From Marimonas lutisalis (GTDB taxonomy: Bacteria; Pseudomonadota; Alphaproteobacteria; Rhodobacterales; Rhodobacteraceae), in contig NZ_SKCI01000006.1 in NCBI RefSeq assembly GCF_005434965.1, positions 59,961 through 123,960 on the forward strand: DNA of 64,000 bases, read 5' to 3'. Shown here piece after piece: positions 1 through 8,484 of the stretch. A program made the position numbers and the translations under genes. The stretch's first letter is position 1, and every line of letters begins with the position of its first letter. The notes beneath the pieces were generated by a model. That model was not told where the DNA came from. It saw nothing but the letters and a program-made list of their open reading frames with translations, and searched no databases.

Positions 1-382
1 TGACACGCGCGCAGGCGATGGTTTCGCACTCGGCGCGTTCCAGCCCGGCATGATCGAACTCGGACTGGTCGGCGGGCAGGGTCTTGGAACTGGCGTTCAT
101 CGCGTCCGTCATTCCCTGAGCCACGATATTCACGCAAAACACGCCCGTTTCGCGGATATTGGCCAGGCTGTCCTTGGTGCCCTCGCGATCCTCTTTCACG
201 CCGGTGGTGGCGAACATCACCTGTGGCGGCGTGTAGGCGCAGCCATTGAAGAACGAATAGGGCGCCAGGTTGTCCACCCCATCGCTGCCCCGGGTCGAGA
301 TCCAGCCGATCGGACGGGGCACGATCAGGGCGTTGAACGGGTTGTGGGGCAGGCCGTGGCCGTCTTCGGGTCTGTAGAACAT
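1..382 (-). CDS. Flavin reductase-like (FMN-binding) protein, partial
   Basis: The reverse strand is open from an ATG at 382 to the window edge (about 127 residues seen; the C-terminal part is missing). The protein starts MFYRPEDGHGLPHNPF, then has VPRPIGWIST and LAPYSFFNGCAYTPPQVMFA, the usual start of the flavin reductase-like split-barrel family that binds FMN and reduces or uses flavin in the cytoplasm. Those motifs are seen directly; the exact substrate cannot be told. The gene faces away from the acetyltransferase gene at 462, so the 80 bases between them should hold both promoters. The overlapping forward reading frame at 50-481 is antisense and has no family features. Confidence 0.8.
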   Translation of the reverse strand, partial: MFYRPEDGHGLPHNPFNALIVPRPIGWISTRGSDGVDNLAPYSFFNGCAYTPPQVMFATTGVKEDREGTKDSLANIRETGVFCVNIVAQGMTDAMNASSKTLPADQSEFDHAGLERAECETIACARV

Positions 383-461
383 GTCGCGCGTTTCCTTATC
401 CGTTTGATCCGTCTCTACCCCCGTGCTAGGGGCGATTCCACCCCGGGAGTGAGGATTTGCG

Positions 462-944
462 GTGTTCGAGCTTTTGCCTGAAAGCGCCGAGGACTGGTGG
501 GAGGTCGAAGCGCTCTATGACCTGTGCTTTGCGCCGGGGCGCACGGCGTTGTCGTCCTACCGCCTGCGCGATGGCGTCGATCCCGTGCCGGGCCTGTCGC
601 TGGTGGCGCGCGAAGACGGCATCCTCGCGGGCGCGATCCGCTTCTGGCCGGTGCGTATCGGTGCGGCGCACGCCCTGCTTCTGGGGCCGGTGGCGGTGCA
701 CCCCACCCACCAGGGCGAAGGGCTGGGCGGCCTCCTCATTCGTGAAAGCCTCGAAATCGCAAGGAAAAGCGGCTGGCAGCGGGTCATGCTCGTGGGCGAC
801 GCACCCTATTACGGGCGGTTCGGCTTCACCCGGCTGTCCGGGGTTGAAATGCCGCCGCCCACCAACCCCGCGCGCGTTCTTGGGCTTGCTCTCACCCCCG
901 GCGCCTGGGACGGGATCACCGGCAAAGTCACCCGCGACGCTTGA
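462..944 (+). CDS. GNAT family N-acetyltransferase
   Basis: 160 residues from a GTG start preceded by a purine-rich GGGAGTGAGG. The fold marker is the acetyl-CoA pyrophosphate-binding loop around residues 81-93 (VHPTHQGEGLGGLL), followed by an ARKSGWQRVMLVGDAPYYGRFGF stretch (given here in pieces: ARKSGW, MLVGDAPYYGRFGF) typical of the YhbS-like subgroup. It would move an acetyl group from acetyl-CoA to an amine; the acceptor is unknown. A second long frame (457-993) on the same strand is out of frame with these motifs and is a shadow. It stands alone, followed 52 bases later by the EcsC-like gene on the same strand. Confidence 0.88.
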   Translation: MFELLPESAEDWWEVEALYDLCFAPGRTALSSYRLRDGVDPVPGLSLVAREDGILAGAIRFWPVRIGAAHALLLGPVAVHPTHQGEGLGGLLIRESLEIARKSGWQRVMLVGDAPYYGRFGFTRLSGVEMPPPTNPARVLGLALTPGAWDGITGKVTRDA

Positions 945-996
945 AACCATGTCGCCCGTTGGCAATCTCTTAAGGCAGGTTTTGCAAAGGTGATGC

Positions 997-1767
997 ATGG
1001 AAATTCTCGAAATCCCGCCCGCTGATCTTGATGTCGAGGGCCAGCTCGATGCGCTGGCCCAGCGCTATCGTGGGGCCGGGGGCGCGGGTCTGCAATTGCT
1101 CAACCTCATCGGCGGGCAGGCCGAATCTCTGCTCGACCGCCTGCCCGAAAACATCCGCACCCAACTGGACGCTCAGACCGAACGGGCGCTGCGTCTGGCG
1201 CTGCGCACCGCGCGCGACTCGCGCGGGGTAGTGCGCGATCAGCCGGGTTGGCTCAATACCGCCGTCACCACCGCGATGGGCGCGGCGGGCGGCATGGGCG
1301 GGTTGCCCTCGGCATTGGCGGAACTGCCGGTCACCACAACCATCCTTCTACGCGTGATCCAGGGCATCGCCGTCGAACACGGTTTCGATCCGCACGAAGA
1401 GGGCGTTGAATTCGATTGCCTGCAGGTCTTTGCCGCCGCCGGCCCGCTCGAAGCCGACGATGGCAGCGATCTCGCCTTCATCTCCACCCGCATGATCGTA
1501 ACAGGCCAGGCCTTGCAGGCGCTTATTGCCCGCGTGGCGCCGCGCCTTGGCGTGGTGCTGGGGCAGAAACTCGCCGCGCAATCGGTGCCGGTGCTGGGCG
1601 CCGTGGCCGGCGCGGCCACGAACTATGCCTATACCAACTATTATCAGGAAATGGCGCATGTGCATTTCGGCCTGCGCCGGCTGGCCATCACCGCCGACCG
1701 CGATCATGCCGAATTGGTTGAAGAGCTGCGCCTGCGGGTGGAACCGCCCAAGGTCAACCGCGCCTGA
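997..1767 (+). CDS. EcsC family protein
   Basis: 256 residues. The body matches the EcsC family of alphaproteobacteria: an N-terminal acidic region, a glycine/alanine-rich amphipathic stretch (TTAMGAAGGMGGLPSAL, about residues 88-108), an ITGIA-like segment (LLRVIQGIAVEHGFDP) and a C-terminal hydrophobic region (VPVLGAVAGAATNYAYTNYY) before a charged tail. EcsC of Bacillus is linked to an ABC exporter and peptide processing, but homologues like this one lack that context and the role is unknown. Probably membrane-associated. Converges with ptsP, whose stop lies 10 bases downstream. Confidence 0.85.
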   Translation: MEILEIPPADLDVEGQLDALAQRYRGAGGAGLQLLNLIGGQAESLLDRLPENIRTQLDAQTERALRLALRTARDSRGVVRDQPGWLNTAVTTAMGAAGGMGGLPSALAELPVTTTILLRVIQGIAVEHGFDPHEEGVEFDCLQVFAAAGPLEADDGSDLAFISTRMIVTGQALQALIARVAPRLGVVLGQKLAAQSVPVLGAVAGAATNYAYTNYYQEMAHVHFGLRRLAITADRDHAELVEELRLRVEPPKVNRA

Positions 1768-1776
1768 AGGGCGGGT

Positions 1777-4029
1777 TCAGGAAAGCACCCCGTTTTTTCT
1801 CAGATACGCCTCAACCGCCGGGCGCACCGACTGATCGCCGTGGTCCCGTGCGGCGTGAATGATTTCGCGCAGTTCGGCCAGGTTTGTCCGGCGGATCGCG
1901 TTCTTGACCGGCCCGATCGAGGCCGGCCGCATCGACAGCGCGCGCAGCCCGATCGCGGCAAAGCACAGCGCCTCGACAGGCCGTCCCGCATCCTCGCCGC
2001 AGAAACTCAGCGGCGTATCGTGTTCCGCACAGCGCTCCACGATCCGTTCGATCAGGCTCAGGAAACTCACGTTCAGCGTGTCATAGCGCCGCCGCACGCG
2101 CTCGTTCTCGCGGTCGGCGGCAAAGAAGAACTGCTTCAGGTCATTGCCCCCGATCGACAGGAAACCGACTTCCTTGAAGAACTTGTCCGGTGCAAAGGCC
2201 AGGCTGGGCGTCTCCAGCATCGCCCCCACTTCCAGCCATTCGGGGATCGGGTGGCCCAGGATGCGCTCGCGCTCCAGCGCCTTGTCCATCTCGGCACATG
2301 CGGCATCATATTCCTCGCGCTGGGCGATGAAGGGAAACATCACGCTCAGCGGCCGGCCCGCCGCCGCGCGCAACAACGCCTGCAATTGCATCCGCATCAC
2401 GCCGGGCTTGTCCAGGCCCACGCGGATCGCGCGCCAGCCCAGGGCCGGGTTGGGCTCGTCCTGCGGCTTCATGTAGGGCAGCACCTTGTCCGACCCGATA
2501 TCGAGCGTGCGGAACACCACCCGCTTGCCATGCGCCGCATCCAGCACCCGCGCGTAAAGCGCCGACAATTCGCTGCGCTTGGGCATCTGGTTGCGTACCA
2601 GGAATTGCAGCTCGGTGCGGAACAGGCCCACGCCCTCGGCCCCGGAACTGTCCAGTGACGGCAGATCGGCCATAAGCCCCGCATTCATCTGCAGCGCTAT
2701 GGTTTCGCCATCAAGGCTTGTCGCCGGCTTCTCGCGGATCGAGGCATAGCGCTCCAGCGCCTGCGCCTGCATCGCCATCTTGTCGCGAAAGGCGCTGACC
2801 ACGGTTTCGTCGGGGCGCAGATGCACAACGCCCTGATCGCCATCCACCATGATGTGATCGCCGTTCAGCGCCTCGGTGGTGATCCGCCCGGCATGAATGA
2901 CCAGCGGAATCGCCAGCGCACGCGCCACGATTGCCGCGTGCGATCCGACCGAGCCCTCCTCCAGCACGATGCCCTTAAGGCTGCGCCCGTAATCCAGCAG
3001 CTCCGCCGGGCCGATATTGCGCGCGATCAGGACCGGGTTCTCGGGTATCTCGGCGCCGGTTTCATTGCCCTGTCCCGTCAGGATGCGCAGCAGGCGGTTT
3101 GAAAGGTCATCCAGATCGTGCAGACGCTCGCGCAGATAGGCATCGTTAACCTGTGCCATCCGCGCCCGTGCGGTCGATTGCTCTTTTTCCACCGCCGCCT
3201 CGGCGCTCAGGCCTCGGCTGATGTCCTCTTCCATCCGGCGCAGCCAGCCCTTCGAGTTGGCGAACATCCGGTAGGCTTCCAGCACCTGCACCTGGTCGCT
3301 GTCACCGCCGCGCGCGCCTTCCAGCATCTCGTCGACGCTCACCCGCAGCGATTCCACCGCCTCGTGCAGCCGCTCCAGCTCGCGATGCGGGTCGTCGGCA
3401 ATCGGGTTGGTGACCACCACGCGGGGCTCGTGCAGCCAGACATGGCCCTCGGCCGCGCCTTCCTGCCCGGTGCCGCCGCGGATCATCACCGGCTGGGTGT
3501 GGCGCGCCTTCAGCGCCGCGCCTTCGCCAACGAAGGCGCCCAGCTCGGCCATCTCGGCCAACACCATGGCAACAACTTCCAGCGCTTCGATCTCGTCGGG
3601 TGAAAACTCGCGCTTGGCCTTCGACTGCACGACCAGAACACCCAGCTTCTCGCCCAGCCGCTGGATCGGCACGCCCAGGAAGGACGAATAGATCTCTTCG
3701 CCCGTCTCGGGCATGTAGCGGAAGCCACGCTCCGACGGCGCATCGGCGGTGTTGATTATACGCCCGGTGCGGGCCACCCGGCCCACCAGGCCCTCGCCCA
3801 GCCGCATCCGGGTTTCGTGCACGGCGCTGGGGTTCAGGCCCTCGGTCGCGCACAGTTCCAGCGTTTCCTCGTCGCGGAACAGGTAAACCGAACACACCTC
3901 GCAATGCATTTCCTCGGCGATCAGCCCGGTGATCTTGTCCAGACGTGCCTGGCCCGCGCTGTCCTCGGCCATGACCCCGCGCAGGCGGCCCAGCATCTGC
4001 CGGCTGTCAGTAAGGCTCTTGTCGGACAT
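1777..4029 (-). CDS. ptsP: Phosphoenolpyruvate--protein phosphotransferase PtsP (nitrogen PTS enzyme I)
   Basis: 750 residues from the ATG at 4029 (MSDKSLTD). An upstream in-frame ATG would add 13 unlikely residues. Domains in order: N-terminal GAF sensor (about 15-165, with CEVCSVYLFRDEE), PEP-utiliser N-terminal helical domain, the phosphohistidine domain with GSHAAIVAR (His364 by count), and the C-terminal PEP-binding TIM barrel with LFRTELQFL, RTLDIGSDK and the active Cys677 in SFCGEDAGRP. Family knowledge: enzyme I-Ntr autophosphorylates from PEP and passes phosphate to NPr (PtsO) and then PtsN, linking nitrogen and carbon status to regulation. No ptsO or ptsN is nearby; lysC lies upstream on the same strand, as is common in alphaproteobacteria. 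Confidence 0.95.
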   Translation of the reverse strand: MSDKSLTDSRQMLGRLRGVMAEDSAGQARLDKITGLIAEEMHCEVCSVYLFRDEETLELCATEGLNPSAVHETRMRLGEGLVGRVARTGRIINTADAPSERGFRYMPETGEEIYSSFLGVPIQRLGEKLGVLVVQSKAKREFSPDEIEALEVVAMVLAEMAELGAFVGEGAALKARHTQPVMIRGGTGQEGAAEGHVWLHEPRVVVTNPIADDPHRELERLHEAVESLRVSVDEMLEGARGGDSDQVQVLEAYRMFANSKGWLRRMEEDISRGLSAEAAVEKEQSTARARMAQVNDAYLRERLHDLDDLSNRLLRILTGQGNETGAEIPENPVLIARNIGPAELLDYGRSLKGIVLEEGSVGSHAAIVARALAIPLVIHAGRITTEALNGDHIMVDGDQGVVHLRPDETVVSAFRDKMAMQAQALERYASIREKPATSLDGETIALQMNAGLMADLPSLDSSGAEGVGLFRTELQFLVRNQMPKRSELSALYARVLDAAHGKRVVFRTLDIGSDKVLPYMKPQDEPNPALGWRAIRVGLDKPGVMRMQLQALLRAAAGRPLSVMFPFIAQREEYDAACAEMDKALERERILGHPIPEWLEVGAMLETPSLAFAPDKFFKEVGFLSIGGNDLKQFFFAADRENERVRRRYDTLNVSFLSLIERIVERCAEHDTPLSFCGEDAGRPVEALCFAAIGLRALSMRPASIGPVKNAIRRTNLAELREIIHAARDHGDQSVRPAVEAYLRKNGVLS

Positions 4030-4158
4030 GAATGTCGTCTTCCCCCGGGGCTCCGCGCATGGGCACACTGTTATCCATCATAGATCACAGCCATATGGCA
4101 AGGGAAACGGGTTTCTCGCCTCAGGCGGGAAACACGGTGTGAAATGCCACGTTTCGCG

Positions 4159-4668
4159 TCAGTTGCGCGCCGGGGGTGATGCCGTGTCAGGGGCGTCTTT
4201 CCGGCTTTCGCGGCGTTTGGCGCGGGTCAGAAGATCGCCCAGAAATGCGCCCAGAAGCAGCGACAGCACCAACAGGCCCAGCCCGATATCAAGCAGGTCG
4301 CGCCCGGCCATGATCACCGCGATGACATCGTGCAGCACCCACAGGATCAGCCCGGCAACCGTCAACGTCACGGCATCCGAGAACCTTTCATACGACCTGT
4401 CGCTGGCCAGGTGGCGGCCAAACCCGCGGCTCAGCCGCTCGGCCAGTTGGTCAAAGGCGAGCCCGCGCAGCGCAAACCCCAGAAGCCCCACCGGGAACAG
4501 CACCATGTAAAGCCCCAGCAACAGCCGTTGTTCGGGAGCGACCAGCACATAAACCGACAGGACCGCGATCAACGCGATCGAGGCGCCCAGGGCGGCCTGT
4601 TCGATTTGCGTGTGCTTTGAGGCCCATTTGCCGCGTCTCGGCATCTGGCTTCGGGGGGCGGGTGACAT
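4159..4668 (-). CDS. Four-span membrane protein of unknown function
   Basis: 169 residues. Hydropathy by eye gives four membrane segments at about 26-45, 50-72, 99-121 and 125-146, a basic N-terminus (PRRGKWASKH) and a basic C-terminal tail (RAKRRESRK). I do not recognise a family. It sits between ptsP and lysC, all on the reverse strand, with 57 bases to lysC and 130 to ptsP, so it may be co-transcribed with lysC. No catalytic motif is visible. Confidence 0.7.
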   Translation of the reverse strand: MSPAPRSQMPRRGKWASKHTQIEQAALGASIALIAVLSVYVLVAPEQRLLLGLYMVLFPVGLLGFALRGLAFDQLAERLSRGFGRHLASDRSYERFSDAVTLTVAGLILWVLHDVIAVIMAGRDLLDIGLGLLVLSLLLGAFLGDLLTRAKRRESRKDAPDTASPPARN

Positions 4669-4725
4669 CGGCAGCGTCTCCGGTTTGATCGGTCCAAAGA
4701 CTATTGCCGAAAATCTTGGCGGAAA

Positions 4726-5964
4726 TTAGGCAGCTTTTTCCAATTCGAACGCGTCATGCAGCGCCTGAACGGCCAGCTCCATGTATTTGCGGTCGATCAG
4801 CACGCTGATCTTGATCTCCGAGGTGGCGATGACCTTGATGTTGATGCCCTCGTCGCTCAGCGTCTTGAACATCTTCGCCGCGACGCCCGATTGCGAGCGC
4901 ATGCCGATGCCCACGGCCGATATCTTGGCCACGTCGGTGTCGGCGATCAGGTCGTGGAAGTTGATCTCGCCGCGGTCCTTCGCCCCGTTCAGCGCCTGTT
5001 CGGCCCGTTTCACCTGGTCGGTGGGGCACGAGAAGGTCATGTCGGTGCGGCCTTCCTCGGCGATGTTCTGGATGATCATGTCCACGTTCACGCCGGCCTC
5101 GCTCAGCGGGCCGAAGATGGCCGCGGCGATCCCGGGGCGGTCCGCGACCGACACGAGCGTCATTTTCGCCTCGTCGCGGCTATAGGCGATCCCGTTGACG
5201 ACTTTCGATTCCATGATGTCCTCCTCGGCACAGACCAGCGTGCCCGCCTCATCGGATTGTTCCTCGAAACTGCTCAGCACGCGCAGCTTCACGTTATAGC
5301 GCATCGCCAGCTCGACCGAGCGGGTCTGCAGCACCTTCGCGCCCAGGCTTGCCAGCTCCAGCATTTCCTCGAAGGCGATCTTGTCAAGCTTGCGTGCCTT
5401 GTCGCAGATCCGCGGGTCGGTCGTGTAAACGCCGTCCACGTCGGTGTAGATGTCGCAGCGCTCGGCCTCGAAAGCGGCGGCAAAGGCCACCGCGGTCGTA
5501 TCGCTGCCGCCCCGGCCCAGCGTGGTGATGCGGCCCTCGGGGCTCACACCCTGGAACCCGGCGATCACCGCCACGCGCATGCCCTCGTCGAACTTGGCGC
5601 GGATGTTTTCCGGCGGAATGTCCTCGATCCGGGCCTGGCTGTGCGCGCTGGTGGTCTTCACCGGCACCTGCCAGCCCTGCCAGCTGCGCGCCGGGATATC
5701 CATCTCCTGCAGCGTCAACGCCATCAGGCCCGCGGTGACGTTTTCACCGGAACTGACCACCGCGTCGTATTCGCGCGCGTCATAAAGTGGCGAGGTCTCG
5801 TTGACCCAGCCCACCAGCTCGTTGGTCTTGCCGGCCATGGCGCTCACGATGACGATCACGTCATAGCCCTTGGCCACCTCGACACCCACGCGCTTGGCCG
5901 CCCGCCGGATCCGGTCCAGCGTGGCCACCGACGTGCCGCCGAATTTCATCACGAGAACGGGCAT
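4726..5964 (-). CDS. lysC: Aspartate kinase
   Basis: 412 residues, normal for the Corynebacterium/Pseudomonas-type enzyme. It phosphorylates aspartate with ATP, the first step towards lysine, threonine, methionine and diaminopimelate. Seen: KFGGTSVA nucleotide-binding start (residues 7-14), SSGENVTAGL, TLGRGGSDTTAVAFA, CDIYTDVDGVYT, then two ACT domains (LVSVADRPGIAAAIF, about 270 onward; ISAVGIGMRSQSGVA, about 345 onward) that bind the feedback inhibitors lysine and/or threonine. In this family an internal start often yields a separate ACT-only beta chain; the sequence does not show whether that occurs here. The long forward frame over it (4756-6126) is antisense. Confidence 0.96.
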   Translation of the reverse strand: MPVLVMKFGGTSVATLDRIRRAAKRVGVEVAKGYDVIVIVSAMAGKTNELVGWVNETSPLYDAREYDAVVSSGENVTAGLMALTLQEMDIPARSWQGWQVPVKTTSAHSQARIEDIPPENIRAKFDEGMRVAVIAGFQGVSPEGRITTLGRGGSDTTAVAFAAAFEAERCDIYTDVDGVYTTDPRICDKARKLDKIAFEEMLELASLGAKVLQTRSVELAMRYNVKLRVLSSFEEQSDEAGTLVCAEEDIMESKVVNGIAYSRDEAKMTLVSVADRPGIAAAIFGPLSEAGVNVDMIIQNIAEEGRTDMTFSCPTDQVKRAEQALNGAKDRGEINFHDLIADTDVAKISAVGIGMRSQSGVAAKMFKTLSDEGINIKVIATSEIKISVLIDRKYMELAVQALHDAFELEKAA

Positions 5965-6050
5965 ACGCCTTCCCCATCTTCAATTGCCAGCGCGGTTTAT
6001 GCCGTAACCCGCCCAAGAGCAAGACGGCTATACCGCCGCAGGCCCGCGCC

Positions 6051-6095
6051 TTTCATCTTGCCTGAAATACTCCGGGGTCCGGGGCAGCGCCCCGG
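6051..6095. repeat. GC-rich intergenic palindromic element
   Basis: Between lysC and the SnoaL-like gene. It runs from TTTCATCTTGCCTGAAATAC to a perfect hairpin at 6079-6095 (CCGGGGC, loop AGC, GCCCCGG). The pattern 'ATTTCAGG...ACTCCGGGGTCCGGGGC' resembles a repeat I have seen in many Rhodobacterales intergenic spaces (general recollection). It may end transcription between the two genes; there is no T-run, so this is uncertain. Confidence 0.5.
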
Positions 6096-6122
6096 TCGGC
6101 AGCCGAGGGAGCGGACCGCCCG

Positions 6123-6599
6123 CTAGCGCCGGTAATCGGCCGGACGCATCATATCGGTGCGCGCCAGCGTTTCCGCGCCGTCGATGATGTCGGTGTTCTG
6201 TGCGGCCACGACCGGCCAGCCGCCGTCGCGCCGTTCGGCCACGAAGGTCAGGATCGTGCGCCGCGCGCCGCCCTCGCTCCCGTCGGGCAGGGTCTGCCCG
6301 CACAGCGTGAACCGGCACTGCACCACGGCCACATCGTCGCCGACACGCTTCACCCGCACCGTGCCCGGGCTCAGCGTGCTTTGCGCGAAAATCACCCGCA
6401 GGCCATAGTCATGCGCGCGCTCGATCGCCGCGCGGTCATGCCACCACAATCCCACGACGTTGACGAACTCCGCGTCCTTGGCAAAAAGCGCGGCCAGCGC
6501 CTGCGCATCCCGCGCCATCCAGGCCCGTGCGAAATCGTGCGGAATGTTCTCGGGGTGCTCCGCGTAGCCGCTCAAAACGGATGCACCCGCCCGTCCCAT
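6123..6599 (-). CDS. SnoaL/DUF4440-like (SgcJ/EcaC family) protein
   Basis: About 158 residues from the ATG at 6599, or 150 from a TTG at 6575 that overlaps the stop of the upstream SDR gene (TTGA); the TTG choice would fit translational coupling and I cannot decide between them. The core has FARAWMARDAQALAALFA, DAEFVNVVGLWWHDRAAIE and ILTFVAERRDGGWPVVAAQNT, the cone-shaped NTF2-like fold of the SgcJ/EcaC group. These small proteins bind or isomerise small hydrophobic ligands; the actual role is unknown. It is downstream of, and overlaps, the SDR gene, so the two form an operon. Confidence 0.82.
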   Translation of the reverse strand: MGRAGASVLSGYAEHPENIPHDFARAWMARDAQALAALFAKDAEFVNVVGLWWHDRAAIERAHDYGLRVIFAQSTLSPGTVRVKRVGDDVAVVQCRFTLCGQTLPDGSEGGARRTILTFVAERRDGGWPVVAAQNTDIIDGAETLARTDMMRPADYRR

Positions 6600-7216
6600 G
6601 TCAGAAACTCGCCGGTGCTGGCCACCGACAGCGCGTCGAACCGCGTCATCAGCCCGTCGCGCGCCTCGTCCACACCGATATCCGCCGCGCCGCCACCCAT
6701 GTCGGTGCGCACCCAGCCGGGGTGATAGATGCCCACGGCGATGCCCAGGTCCTTCAGGTCCACCGCCAGGTTGCGGCCCAGGTTCAGCGCCGCCGCCTTC
6801 GACGCGCGATAGATATAGGACCCGCCCGGCGCCTTCTCGTCGCTGGCCATCTGGCTGGATATGATGGCGATCTTTGCGCCCTCGGCCATCTGCAGGTTGG
6901 GCAGCAGCGCCTGGATCGTCAGGAACACGCCGGTCACGTTCACTGCGAACGTGTCGGCCCACATCTGCGCCGGATAGCCATCGGCCAGGCTCTGGCCCTT
7001 GTCGGCATAGATCCCGGCATTGCAGATCAACAGGTCCACCGGCTTGCCGTCCAGCGCCTGCGCAAGGCCCGCAAACGCGGCGGGCTCGGCCACGTCCAGT
7101 GCCAACCCGGTCGATCCGTCGCGCGAGGTCGCGCGCACATCGTCGCCACGTGCCGCATAGCCCTCGGCCAGTGCCTTCCCGATCCCCCGGTTCGCGCCTG
7201 TAATCACCACATGCAT
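6572..7216 (-). CDS. SDR family NAD(P)-dependent oxidoreductase
   Basis: 214 residues. N-terminal cofactor motif TGANRGIGKALAEGY (residues 6-20), LLICNAGIYA (NAG motif) and the catalytic YxxxK pair in YRASKAAAL mark a classical short-chain dehydrogenase; the TGxxxGIG pattern is common to NAD and NADP users. C-factor/YciK-like proteins of this length are close relatives, but the substrate is unknown. The gene is first of a two-gene unit with the SnoaL-like gene, overlapping it at the stop. A perfect hairpin (7282-7300) separates it from the DUF1178 gene upstream. Confidence 0.92.
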   Translation of the reverse strand: MHVVITGANRGIGKALAEGYAARGDDVRATSRDGSTGLALDVAEPAAFAGLAQALDGKPVDLLICNAGIYADKGQSLADGYPAQMWADTFAVNVTGVFLTIQALLPNLQMAEGAKIAIISSQMASDEKAPGGSYIYRASKAAALNLGRNLAVDLKDLGIAVGIYHPGWVRTDMGGGAADIGVDEARDGLMTRFDALSVASTGEFLTWDGRVHPF

Positions 7217-7281
7217 GTCTGTTCTCCGCCCTAAGCTGCGTTTTCATGCACACCTTAGCCCCGGCCGGCGCCGCGCGGTAG

Positions 7282-7300
7282 GGTGGGTTTTCAACCCACC
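7282..7300. repeat. Perfect short hairpin (GGTGGGTT/AACCCACC)
   Basis: An eight-base perfect inverted repeat with a three-base loop (TTC) directly after the stop of the DUF1178 gene (reverse strand). It resembles the widespread 'TAGGGTGGGTT' REP-like palindrome and probably also limits read-through into the SDR gene. No long T-run follows. Confidence 0.55.
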
Positions 7301-7307
7301 ATTCCGA

Positions 7308-7754
7308 TCAGTTCGATTTACGCCCCGGGCGGAAGGGCAGGGGCGCAACCGGAATGCCCTCTTCCAGCAGTTTGCGGGCATCCTCGGCCTTGGCCTCGCC
7401 ATAGATCGCGCGTTCCGGGGCGTCGCCGTCATGCATGGCGCGCGCCTCGCGGGCGAATTCCATGCCGACATATTCGGAATTGGCCTCGACATGCGCTTTC
7501 AGCTCGGCCAGCGCCTGCTCGGCCGGGCTCGCCGGGGCCGACAACGGGCGTTCTTGCGGCTCTTCGGCCCGGACCTTCTTGCGGGCGGTGCTGACCCGTG
7601 GCGCCATCACGGCCTTTTCCACGTCGGTGCCGCCGCAGACGGCACAGGCCACGTGGCCCGCCGCGCGCAGCTTGTCAAAGGCATCTGCCGATTGGAACCA
7701 ACTCTCGAACTTGTGGCCCTCGGCGCATTTCAAGGAAAACTGGATCATGGTCAT
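7308..7754 (-). CDS. DUF1178 family protein
   Basis: 148 residues. The start (MIQFSLKCAEGHKFESWF, after an upstream Met) and a second cysteine pair (CAVCGG, about residue 40) form the four-ligand zinc-ribbon-like head of DUF1178; the middle is low-complexity and charged; the end (GDAPERAIYGEAKAEDARKL) is the other conserved family block. Function of the family is not known. The Met at residue 3 is an alternative start. It is 55 bases downstream of the NUDIX gene and read in the same direction. Confidence 0.88.
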   Translation of the reverse strand: MTMIQFSLKCAEGHKFESWFQSADAFDKLRAAGHVACAVCGGTDVEKAVMAPRVSTARKKVRAEEPQERPLSAPASPAEQALAELKAHVEANSEYVGMEFAREARAMHDGDAPERAIYGEAKAEDARKLLEEGIPVAPLPFRPGRKSN

Positions 7755-7809
7755 GGTTTCCGAAAGGACTGGATATACATAACCATCCCGCGTCCGCGCG
7801 CAAGATATC

Positions 7810-8301
7810 TCACTGTTTGAGAAGTTTCGGATCGAAGGTTTTCAGGATCTGCGCCAGCTCCGGCTCGCTCACCTTGGCCGCAGCCTTTTTCGGCGAAAAC
7901 CACTTGCGCCGCCGCTGCCCGGCCTCGGGAAACTCCTGGGCCAGCGCCTTCACCTTCACCGGATAGACCAGCGCCACGATCGGCAGGCTCTTCTTGCCGT
8001 CCATCATCTTCGAGTAGGAAAACAGCCCGATGCAGCGCTCGATCACCTTGCCCTGCACGCCGGCCTCTTCCCAGGCTTCCTGCAGGGCGGCTTCACCAGG
8101 CGTGGCGCCATGCATCGGCCAGCCCTTGGGCACGATCCAGCGATGCGACCCGCGGCTGGTGATCAACAGGATTTCGGGCTTGCCGTTGTTGATGCGATAG
8201 CAAAGCGCGGCAAACTGGCTGCGCACATCCGTCTTGTGCGCGCTCTTCAGCTTCAGGGGGAGCTGTTTGATCGTCTGCAGCGTCATCTTGCGCCGATCCA
8301 T
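7810..8301 (-). CDS. NUDIX hydrolase (atypical box)
   Basis: 163 residues from the ATG at 8301 (MDRRKMTLQ); the open frame extends upstream without family features. The NUDIX region reads KGWPMHGATPGEAALQEAWEEAGV. By alignment to the MutT box, the first conserved Glu is Ala and the Arg of REuxEE is Gln, while the metal-binding EE pair is kept. That pattern is, to my recollection, normal for the alphaproteobacterial KGWPM subgroup. It presumably cleaves a nucleoside-diphosphate-linked or polyphosphate compound in the cytoplasm. Divergent from modA, with 183 bases between. Confidence 0.88.
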   Translation of the reverse strand: MDRRKMTLQTIKQLPLKLKSAHKTDVRSQFAALCYRINNGKPEILLITSRGSHRWIVPKGWPMHGATPGEAALQEAWEEAGVQGKVIERCIGLFSYSKMMDGKKSLPIVALVYPVKVKALAQEFPEAGQRRRKWFSPKKAAAKVSEPELAQILKTFDPKLLKQ

Positions 8302-8484
8302 GCCCGAATTTCTTTTCTTACAACTATGCCTTTTGGTGGATTTTTCCAGTTTTTCCCTGTTCTGGCAATGAAATAACCACAGGATGTGGCCCCGGGCGCA
8401 CGAAAACTGGGCACATTTTGCGCCTTTCGGTGCGCGCCTGCGCCCTCTTGCGTGGTGGGGTGCCTTCCATGATAGTCGCCGCCG

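Noticed and set aside
50..481. Forward 143-residue frame at the window start
   Set aside because: It is antisense to the flavin-reductase-like gene, whose reverse frame shows clear family motifs.
4756..6126. Forward 456-residue frame
   Set aside because: Exactly antisense to lysC, His/Arg/Ala-rich, no motifs; product of GC-rich third codon positions.
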